Below, piece by piece: positions 23,539 through 29,239 of a stretch of DNA of 29,239 nt. The notes beneath the pieces are model-generated. The model did not search any database, was not told where the DNA came from, and saw only the letters and a program-made list of their open reading frames with translations. Each line of letters begins with the position of its first letter. The stretch's first letter is position 1. The DNA is from CAZFBR01 sp035353495 [NCBI: uncultured bacterium] (GTDB lineage Bacteria > DAOPZR01). A program made the position numbers and the translations under genes. The DNA is taken from assembly GCA_964517215.1 (NCBI GenBank), contig CAZFBR010000012.1, forward strand, positions 1 to 29,239, written 5' to 3'.

Positions 23539-24764
23539 TGCCGGCCTCCCCCGCGGGGCGGACTGAAGAGGCTGAATCCGCCGCGCTGGGATGCTGCCGC
23601 ACCGGTGCCGCTGCCGACCCCGGCGGTAATGACCGCGTCCCCCTCGTTGAGTCCGGAGAGAATGGCGACATTGATGCCGTCCGTCGCTCCCGCCGTGACC
23701 GGACAGCGCGTCTGCTCCTTGTCGTTGAGCAGCACATATTTGTCGCCGCGCTCGCTGCGCAGGCCGGCGACCGGAATGAGCAGCTGGTCATTGTAGACGG
23801 CGGTGACAATCTCGACATCCGCGCTCATGCCCGGGAGCAGCAGGGTGGCGGAATCGTCAGTCACCGCCACTTTGACAGCGAAGGTGACGACATTGGAAGT
23901 GGCCGTCCCCAGCGGGGTGATGCGTTCGACCTGACCGCGGAAGGTTTGCGCCGGATAGGCATCGACGCGGATGTTGGCCCGCTGCCCCGCTTTGACCGTG
24001 CCGATTTGCGCTTCATCGAGCGAGGTGGCGATATAGACCTTGGACAGGTCGGCGAGCGTGATCACCGTGGTGCCGCCGCCGACGGTGCCGGTGCTGGAGA
24101 CGACGATACTCCCGGCCTCGACATTGACGGCCAGCACGGTCCCGTCGTTGGGCGCGCGGATGGTGGTTTCGTTCAGGCGCTCCTGGGCGTCGGCAATGGA
24201 GATGCTGGCCTGCTCCAGCGAGGCGCGGGCCGAGCGCACGCTGGCCTCGCGCTGCGCAATGAGCAGCTGGGCGGTCTCGGCGGAGGTGCGGGCGGCCCGT
24301 TCGTCTTCGACCGAAACCAGGCCGGCGGCCAGGGCGGCGGTGCGCCGATCGGCTTTGGCTTTGGCTTCCACCGCATCGGCCTTGCATGACGCCAGCGCGG
24401 CCTCGGCCTGGGCCAATGAGGCGCGCGCCGTGGTGAGGGTGGCCTGGGCCTTGGTCAGCGAGCGCTCTTCATCGTCCGGATTGAGCCGCACCAGAATATC
24501 GCCCTTGTGCACATAATCGCCGGGATCGACCAGCACCTCAAGCACCTCGCCCGAGGCCTCGGACTTGATATCCACCTGGAATTCAGCGGTCACGGTCCCC
24601 GACGCGGACGAGGTGATGCGCAGCGTGCCGATCTCGGCGGCGGCGGACTGCACGGCGGCGGCGGTCGAGGTGTCCCGGGTGTATGACCATACGGCGTAGC
24701 CGCCGCCGCCCACAACGGCAAGGACGAGCAGGACGATAACGATGCGGATAATGAGCTTGCGCAT
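23535..24764 (-). CDS. MacA-like periplasmic adaptor
   Basis: This 409-residue membrane fusion protein has one N-terminal membrane anchor (MRKLIIRIVIVLLVLAVVGG). Its lipoyl halves are SGEVLEVLVDPGDYVHKGD and IRAPNDGTVLAVNVEAGS, with a long coiled-coil hairpin between them (about 100-190). A beta-barrel (AQIGTVKAGQRANIRVDAYP) and membrane-proximal domain follow. ATG 24764 has AGGAGA upstream that overlaps the TAG stop of the channel gene, so the two are coupled. The C-terminus is a short Gly/Ser/Arg-rich tail. It should bridge the MacB-like pump and the LysM-TolC channel. Confidence 0.93.
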   Translation of the reverse strand: MRKLIIRIVIVLLVLAVVGGGGYAVWSYTRDTSTAAAVQSAAAEIGTLRITSSASGTVTAEFQVDIKSEASGEVLEVLVDPGDYVHKGDILVRLNPDDEERSLTKAQATLTTARASLAQAEAALASCKADAVEAKAKADRRTAALAAGLVSVEDERAARTSAETAQLLIAQREASVRSARASLEQASISIADAQERLNETTIRAPNDGTVLAVNVEAGSIVVSSTGTVGGGTTVITLADLSKVYIATSLDEAQIGTVKAGQRANIRVDAYPAQTFRGQVERITPLGTATSNVVTFAVKVAVTDDSATLLLPGMSADVEIVTAVYNDQLLIPVAGLRSERGDKYVLLNDKEQTRCPVTAGATDGINVAILSGLNEGDAVITAGVGSGTGAAASQRGGFSLFSPPRGGGRH

Positions 24765-24777
24765 GATCACGGTTCTC

Positions 24778-26496
24778 CTAACGGGCGTCGCCCAGCGCGG
24801 CGGCAAGTTCGGCCCGGGCGGCGGCGAGCGTGTAGCGCGCCTGCGCTTCGGTCAGCCGCGCCTGGGCGGTATCTTCCTCGGCAGTCAAGACATTCTGTGT
24901 GGTGGTCAGTCCCAACTCCAGCCGGGAGAGCTCGGCCTGAAGGAGTTCCTCGCTGAGCCGGCGCGATTCGGTCGCGGTGGCCAGTTTGGTCAGCCCCTGC
25001 GCGACCGAGCGATGCGCATCGCGCACTGCCTTGCGGATGGTGTTTTCGGTCTGCACCAGCGCCAGCCGGCGCTGTTCCAGGGTCAGTTTGGCCGATTCGA
25101 AGCGGGCCTTGTCGGCCGCATTGCCCAGCGGGATCGACAGGGAGAGCCCGAGCGACCAGTTGGGTTCGCGGCTTTCACCGAGGTCCGCCCAGGCGTCGTT
25201 GAATCCGACGGCGCTGCCGCCGGTGCCCGCGCCGGCCGACAGCGACAGGTCGGGGAGCAGGGCGTTTTCCCGCACCCGCAGGTCGATTTCCGCCGCGGCC
25301 AGCGACGCGCGCGCCGCGGTCAGATCGGTGCGCGCGGCCAGCGCCCGCTCTTCCAGCACGGCGACACTGTCCGGCATGGCGGTGCTGACCGGGACGGAAA
25401 CCGTGCGGTACAGGGCGCGATCCTGAGCGGCGCGCTCGCCGAGCATGAGGAAGGCCAGCGCATCCGAATTATTCTCCCGGGTCAGCCGGGTGCTGACCAG
25501 CGACTCGCGGCGGGTGGCAACCCCGGACCGGGCGGTGAGCACCTCGACCTGCGCGAGGAGGCCGCGTGCAAGCAGCTGCTCATTATGGGCCAACAGCGCT
25601 TCGGCCACAGTCAGTGACGAACGGGAAATCTGCTCGCTGGCTTCGGCCTGGGCGAGCGACCAGTAGGCGTTTTCAACCGCCAGCGCGGTTTCCTCATCGA
25701 GCCGCGCGGCGGTAGCCACCGCCGCGGCGTGCGACTGGCGCGCGCTGCTGAGCGAACCCTCCACCACCTCGCGGCCGGCGCCTTCGAGCAGCGGCTGGGT
25801 TATCGTCAGCGCCACGTCGGCACCCGAACTGTGGGCATCGCCCGGCGCGGTGCGGCTGTGACTGCTGGAAAGGGAGACGCCGACTTGGGTGCCTTCGCGC
25901 AGGGTGCTGCTGACACCGGTGGCATAGTTTTCCGCACGATTGTCGCTGCGCGAACTGAAGGTGTTGTCCGGCTTTTCCTGATTGCTGCGCGACCAGTTTT
26001 CCCTGACCTCGGCGGTCAGGGTCGGATCGAAGGCCGCGTCCGCGACGATCACGCTTTGCGCCGCAGTCAGCGGTGAGATCCGGCCGGAACGGAGGGAGAG
26101 GTTGTTCGCGCCGGCCAGTGACAGCGCCTCCGCCAGGGTGAGCCCGGCGCCGTCTTTGACCGCGGTTGCAGTCAGCGGCGGCAGGACCAGGGTGGTGTTC
26201 AATGCAGGGATGGCCGCGGCGGCCGGCGCAGCGCCGACCGCCGGCACCGCAGTGGCGACGGGCGCGGCGGCGTGCGGTGCTGTTGCCGCGCTGCTGTCAG
26301 GCAGCTGCAGCACCTGGCCGGCGACGATGGCAAACGGTGCGGAGAGATTGTTGGCCGCCGCCAGTTCGGGATAGCGTGCGCCGCTGCCGAGATGGCGTTC
26401 TGCCAGCCGGAACAGCGTGTCGCCCGGCTGCACGATGATTTGGCCGGGCGCAGCGGTCACACTGAGTAACAGTGCCGTCAGCAGGAGCGCCTTCAT
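24778..26496 (-). CDS. TolC-family outer-membrane efflux channel with N-terminal LysM domain
   Basis: This 572-residue precursor has a signal peptide (about 1-18) and then a LysM peptidoglycan-binding domain (about 20-66: IVQPGDTLFRLAERHLG, then YPELAAANNLSAP, then VAGQVLQLP). An Ala/Pro-rich linker (about 67-115) leads to an outer-membrane efflux protein domain (about 118-572) with the two repeated helical hairpins, including VALTITQPLLEGAGREV and LGLSLSIPLGNAADKARFESAKLTLEQRR. TolC proteins normally lack LysM, so this is a fusion that could tether the channel to the cell wall. ATG 26496 is chosen for its signal peptide; the Shine-Dalgarno is weak. It is the first gene of the operon. Confidence 0.93.
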   Translation of the reverse strand: MKALLLTALLLSVTAAPGQIIVQPGDTLFRLAERHLGSGARYPELAAANNLSAPFAIVAGQVLQLPDSSAATAPHAAAPVATAVPAVGAAPAAAAIPALNTTLVLPPLTATAVKDGAGLTLAEALSLAGANNLSLRSGRISPLTAAQSVIVADAAFDPTLTAEVRENWSRSNQEKPDNTFSSRSDNRAENYATGVSSTLREGTQVGVSLSSSHSRTAPGDAHSSGADVALTITQPLLEGAGREVVEGSLSSARQSHAAAVATAARLDEETALAVENAYWSLAQAEASEQISRSSLTVAEALLAHNEQLLARGLLAQVEVLTARSGVATRRESLVSTRLTRENNSDALAFLMLGERAAQDRALYRTVSVPVSTAMPDSVAVLEERALAARTDLTAARASLAAAEIDLRVRENALLPDLSLSAGAGTGGSAVGFNDAWADLGESREPNWSLGLSLSIPLGNAADKARFESAKLTLEQRRLALVQTENTIRKAVRDAHRSVAQGLTKLATATESRRLSEELLQAELSRLELGLTTTQNVLTAEEDTAQARLTEAQARYTLAAARAELAAALGDAR

Positions 26497-26574
26497 CGCA
26501 CACCTGCAGCCGGACAAATAATGCGGACACAACCTGCCAATATGGATTGCACGATCATCCCCCTCCCCGCAATG

Positions 26575-26603
26575 ATGCTACTTCAATACCTGCATTTCGT
26601 CAA
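26575..26603 (-). promoter_or_regulatory. sigma70-type promoter of the efflux operon
   Basis: Read on the minus strand: TTGACG (26603-26598), a 17-bp spacer and TAGCAT (26580-26575). The expected start near 26568 leaves a leader of about 72 nt before ATG 26496. About 20 bp upstream is the palindrome AGTATACT (26624-26631), which also contains a -10-like TATACT and could be an operator or a second promoter. Confidence 0.65.
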
Positions 26604-26782
26604 GCGGGGCAAATCTACCGGTCAGTATACTACATTATTCTTAGAAGATGATGAGTGGCGGTCAACTGCCGATATGATCGGCGCATGGCTGTGGCAATTG
26701 GTTGACAGTGAAGGGAGAGCGGTTTCTTTCTTCAACCGCCCGTTGCAGATGCAATGCAGTCGGGCAGGTGAAACTGCGGGAA
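26604..26782. other. Intergenic region between diguanylate cyclase and efflux operon
   Basis: No gene is supported. A plus-strand open frame (26521-26805) runs through it but has no Shine-Dalgarno or recognisable domain and overlaps the efflux promoter. A 6-bp hairpin GCGGTT...AACCGC (26719-26739, 9-nt loop) could weakly terminate the diguanylate cyclase transcript, but it lacks a T-run. Confidence 0.45.
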
Positions 26783-28162
26783 TCAGTGCCGGCCGGGGCG
26801 GATGATGCGCGGTCGATGACGGTCGGCGGGAGGGGTTGTTGCCGGCACCGTCGTAGCGGCCGGCGGTTCGACCGGGGTTGGCGATTGGTGGCCGGCCAGC
26901 ATGACCCGATTGCGCCCGGCATCCTTCGCGGCGTATAACGCCTCATCGGCGGCGCGAATGAGTGCGTCTTTATCCGCCAGGGCTTCATGCCAGACCGCCA
27001 CCCCGAAGCTGGTGGTCACCTGCACCTCACCCTGCTCGGTCGGGATGCGCAGTGCGGCAATGGCCTGGCGGATGCGTTCCGCCACGGCCGCGGCCGGGGC
27101 CAGCCCGGTTTCCGGCAGGATCACGGCCATCTCTTCGCCGCCATAGCGATACGCTGAATCGGCGGCGCGCAGACAGGAGCGGATGGTGGCGGCCACCTGC
27201 TTGAGCACGACGTCGCCGATCTGATGCCCGTAGGTGTCGTTGAATTTCTTGAAATGATCGATATCGCTGAAGATGATGGCGAGCGCGCGGTCGTAGCGCT
27301 GCGCCGTGGTGAGCTCCTGCTGCAGCCGGTGCTGGAAATGGCGGTGCACGTACAGTCCGGTCAGCCCGTCGGTGATGGCCATGTCATACAGCAGCGCATT
27401 CTTGAGGGCGAGCGCGAGGTGCTTGCCCAGCTGCGACAGCAGGGCCAGCTGGTCGGTGCCGAACGGCAGCCGTTTCGGGTCGAAGAGCAGGAGCAGACCG
27501 AGCTGCTGTTCGGTGTCCGCCAGGGGAATGATCACCAGCCGTCCGCAATCGGGATCATCCGCCAATTGCGCGCCCGTCTGCTTGAGTCCGGCGGCAAGAT
27601 GGCGGGTGCGCAGGCGGGTGGCGAGCGGATCGTCGCCGGGCTGCGTTTCCCCCCGGCGGAAGAAGAGCGGGCAGGCGAAGCTGCCGTCGCGCTGGCGCAG
27701 CAGCAGGACATAGCTGCCCGCCTCGACGGTATCGGCGATCAGCTGGGAACTGGTCGCCAGCAGGCGGTTGAAATCGAGAATGGAGTTGATGGCCAGCCCA
27801 AGCTCGCGGATAATGGACAGCTCTTCAATGCGCGCATGGCGCAGGCGGTTGTCCGTGAGCAGCTCATCGCAGGCGCGGCGCAGATGCAGCTCCCGGCCGT
27901 GGGCGCGGGCGTGGGCGCGGCGGACGCGGTCGTGGGCGCGCGCCTGCAGGGTCAGCACCAGCAGCAGGAGCAGGGCCAGCAGCACCGTGCCGAGCTGCTG
28001 TTCCGCCCTGCCGATGGCGTCGAAGAGCGCCGCCACCTGCAGGGTGAAGAGCGCCACCCCGGTCAGGACGACGATGCTGTAGGTGACAACGAACGGCGTA
28101 TCCAGCCCCTGCCGCCAGAACCGGCGCAGGCGCCGCCGCCATGCTGCGGAAGACGTGCCCAT
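26783..28162 (-). CDS. GAF-GGDEF diguanylate cyclase, membrane-anchored
   Basis: This 459-residue enzyme probably makes cyclic di-GMP. Two membrane segments (about 24-47 and 57-73) are followed by a short helical linker, a GAF domain (about 118-258) and a GGDEF domain (about 262-422). The active-site loop is GGEEM (341-345), a variant of GGDEF/GGEEF. The inhibitory I-site RAAD (332-335) lies exactly five residues upstream, so product inhibition is likely. FSDIDHFKKFND (from F298) and DGLTGLY are conserved. A Pro/Thr/Arg-rich tail (about 426-459) is unexplained. ATG 28162 has TATAAG six bases upstream and no properly spaced Shine-Dalgarno. Confidence 0.92.
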   Translation of the reverse strand: MGTSSAAWRRRLRRFWRQGLDTPFVVTYSIVVLTGVALFTLQVAALFDAIGRAEQQLGTVLLALLLLLVLTLQARAHDRVRRAHARAHGRELHLRRACDELLTDNRLRHARIEELSIIRELGLAINSILDFNRLLATSSQLIADTVEAGSYVLLLRQRDGSFACPLFFRRGETQPGDDPLATRLRTRHLAAGLKQTGAQLADDPDCGRLVIIPLADTEQQLGLLLLFDPKRLPFGTDQLALLSQLGKHLALALKNALLYDMAITDGLTGLYVHRHFQHRLQQELTTAQRYDRALAIIFSDIDHFKKFNDTYGHQIGDVVLKQVAATIRSCLRAADSAYRYGGEEMAVILPETGLAPAAAVAERIRQAIAALRIPTEQGEVQVTTSFGVAVWHEALADKDALIRAADEALYAAKDAGRNRVMLAGHQSPTPVEPPAATTVPATTPPADRHRPRIIRPGRH

Positions 28163-28168
28163 ATCTCC

Positions 28169-28174
28169 CTTATA
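28169..28174 (-). promoter_or_regulatory. -10 element of the diguanylate cyclase gene (leaderless type)
   Basis: TATAAG on the minus strand (28174-28169), then six bases (GGAGAT) and ATG 28162. GGAGA is only one base from the ATG, too close to act as a normal ribosome-binding site. The -35 region has no good match. Confidence 0.5.
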
Positions 28175-28215
28175 TCGGCGGCGGCAATGGGCAACTGTAA
28201 CGGACGGAAAATAGT

Positions 28216-28243
28216 CGGTACAAAATTGCCGGTACAAAATTGC
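28216..28243. repeat. Two tandem 14-bp repeats
   Basis: CGGTACAAAATTGC occurs twice in perfect tandem (28216-28229, 28230-28243) between the divergent diguanylate cyclase and zinc-ribbon genes, just upstream of the plus-strand -35 box. The 14-bp period suggests either a recent slippage duplication or paired binding sites. Confidence 0.8.
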
Positions 28244-28256
28244 CGTCCGCCGCTGC

Positions 28257-28285
28257 TTGCCTCGCCGCGACGGGGATGCTATAAG
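28257..28285 (+). promoter_or_regulatory. sigma70-type promoter of the zinc-ribbon/surE pair
   Basis: TTGCCT (28257-28262), a 17-bp spacer and TATAAG (28280-28285). The start near 28292 would give a very short leader beginning with the GAGGGG ribosome-binding site (28292-28297) of ATG 28304. Confidence 0.6.
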
Positions 28286-28303
28286 CGGATTGAGGGGAAA
28301 CGC

Positions 28304-28549
28304 ATGATGCTGGCAGTGATCATCTTCGCGGTGGTGCTGGCGGTGGCGCTGGCGGCGCTGCTGCTGCTGAGGGATGAGGGCGGTCCCGACCAGCCGCGGG
28401 TGCGGCGCTGCCCGCTGTGCGGGGCGGAGCTGGGCACCGGCGAATCGGTGATCGCGCAGGTGCTGACCCAGAAGCCGCCGCAGCAGATCAAGATCAAGGG
28501 CTGCCGGCATTGCCTGCCCCATTATCGCGATATCCCCCCGGAGAACTGA
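28304..28549 (+). CDS. Small membrane protein with zinc-ribbon
   Basis: This 81-residue protein has one N-terminal transmembrane helix (about residues 2-22: LAVIIFAVVLAVALAALLLL) and a cytoplasmic-type zinc-ribbon made of CPLCG (about 36-40) and GCRHC (about 67-71). The function is unknown. ATG 28304 is supported by GAGGGG six bases upstream; the second ATG at 28307 is less well spaced. Its stop is 2 bp before the surE start, so the two genes are almost certainly co-translated. Confidence 0.8.
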   Translation: MMLAVIIFAVVLAVALAALLLLRDEGGPDQPRVRRCPLCGAELGTGESVIAQVLTQKPPQQIKIKGCRHCLPHYRDIPPEN

Positions 28550-28551
28550 CG

Positions 28552-29239
28552 GTGTCCCGACGACCGCTGATTGTGCTGACGAATGACGATGGTATTCTGG
28601 CACCCGGCCTGGCGGCGCTGGCGAAGGCCATGGCGCGGGTCGGCCGCGTGGTGGTGGTGGCCCCCGATGGCGAGCGGAGTGCCATTTCGCGCGCTCTGTC
28701 GCTGACCCGCATCCTGCGGGCCAAGGAAATCGACCGTGACCGGCATGCGGTGCAGGGGACGCCGGCGGACTGCGTGAATTACGCGCTGTTCGGCTTGCGG
28801 CTCAAACCCGCGCTGATTGTCTCCGGGATCAATCGCGGTCCCAACCTCGGCGATGACATTGCCTATTCGGGCACGGTGGCCGCGGCGGCGGAAGCGGCGG
28901 CGTTCGGCTTGCGCGCGTTTGCGCTGTCGCTGGCGCTGGAACGGCGGGGCAATTACGCCCTGGCGGCGCGCTGGGGGGTGACGGTGGCGAAGCGGCTGCT
29001 GGCGCACCGGCTGCCGCCGCGCACCTATCTCAACGTCAATGTGCCCGACCGGACGGCGGTGCGCGGAGTGAAGATCACCACCGTCGGGGCGCGGCGGTAC
29101 AATAATGCGCTGACCCGGCGGTGCGATCCGCACGGCGGCGAGTATTTCTGGCTGGGCGGCGGCCGGCCGCTGTGGACGCCCGCGCCCGGCGCCGACCAGG
29201 ATGCCGCCGAACTCACTGAGCGGCCAGAACGAGAGCCAC
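28552..29239 (+). CDS. surE: 5'/3'-nucleotidase SurE (3' end outside window)
   Basis: The first 229 residues of SurE, a metal-dependent nucleoside monophosphate phosphatase and survival protein, are present. The N-terminal metal motif is LIVLTNDDGILAPGL. VVVVAPDGERSAIS, HAVQGTPADCVNYAL, LIVSGINRGPNLGDDIAYSG and TYLNVNVPD follow, all diagnostic of the family. The start is GTG 28552, directly after the zinc-ribbon gene; no ATG lies in frame close by. The frame stays open to the window end; the final residues (LTERPEREP) do not yet show the usual SVTPL ending, which should follow within about 20 residues. Confidence 0.93.
   Translation, partial: MSRRPLIVLTNDDGILAPGLAALAKAMARVGRVVVVAPDGERSAISRALSLTRILRAKEIDRDRHAVQGTPADCVNYALFGLRLKPALIVSGINRGPNLGDDIAYSGTVAAAAEAAAFGLRAFALSLALERRGNYALAARWGVTVAKRLLAHRLPPRTYLNVNVPDRTAVRGVKITTVGARRYNNALTRRCDPHGGEYFWLGGGRPLWTPAPGADQDAAELTERPEREP

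Noticed and set aside
26719-26739. Possible terminator hairpin after the diguanylate cyclase gene
   Set aside because: The stem is only 6 bp with a 9-nt loop and no T-run follows on either strand.
26521-26805. 94-codon plus-strand frame between the efflux operon and diguanylate cyclase
   Set aside because: It has no Shine-Dalgarno or recognisable domain, crosses the efflux promoter and overlaps the end of the diguanylate cyclase gene.
1-29239. CRISPR arrays, rRNA, tRNA, integrase or phage genes
   Set aside because: Looked for regularly spaced repeats, RNA gene signatures and phage proteins; none were seen.

Overview
The window is about 29 kb of GC-rich, gene-dense bacterial chromosome from a Gram-negative (two-membrane) organism. 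Two tripartite pump systems, a TolC-type outer-membrane channel and periplasmic adaptors support that. The phylum cannot be fixed from the sequence alone. The only phage or transposon signature is one small REP-associated-type (Y1) transposase unit.

Layout, left to right. (1) 1-2557, plus strand: the tail of an unknown gene, a 37-codon ORF, a membrane-anchored class III adenylate/guanylate cyclase, and a small anchored periplasmic protein with its own promoter. (2) 2568-5370, plus strand: a GT-C-like membrane glycosyltransferase with a PA14-like tail, overlapping by 4 bp a YdjC/ChbG-type deacetylase; probably an envelope glycan or glycolipid module. (3) 5578-7904, minus strand: a small unknown protein, truA, and a GT87-like membrane glycosyltransferase. 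(4) 8012-13137, plus strand: a sigma70-type promoter and a cobalamin riboswitch drive cobT and cobS, followed by a tspO homologue, cobU, a metallo-beta-lactamase-fold hydrolase and RNase D. The last four genes overlap one another by 4-7 bp. (5) 13183-15087, plus strand: a DUF4337-type protein and an unrecognised 392-residue protein. (6) 15097-16169: a transposase unit with 28-bp inverted ends. (7) 26603-16172, minus strand: one seven-gene operon with a LysM-TolC fusion, a MacA-like adaptor, MacB-like ATPase and permease, an RND adaptor, an RND permease and a membrane-anchored metallophosphoesterase. (8) 26783-29239: a GAF-GGDEF diguanylate cyclase (minus), divergent from a small zinc-ribbon membrane protein and surE (plus, cut by the window end).

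How it works together. Region 4 assembles and attaches the lower ligand of cobalamin: CobU activates cobinamide, CobT makes alpha-ribazole phosphate and CobS joins them. The riboswitch gives end-product control. TspO, a porphyrin-binding membrane family, sits inside this set with its own promoter. Region 7 encodes two energetically different pumps (ATP-driven MacB type and proton-driven RND type) with a single outer-membrane channel that carries a peptidoglycan-binding domain.

The most unusual recurring feature is promoter architecture. Four genes (starts 2603, 10363, 16102 minus, 28162 minus) have a -10 hexamer exactly 6 nt before the ATG, with no properly spaced Shine-Dalgarno, as expected for leaderless mRNAs. 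Other genes have normal leaders and Shine-Dalgarno sites, and several use TTG or GTG starts.
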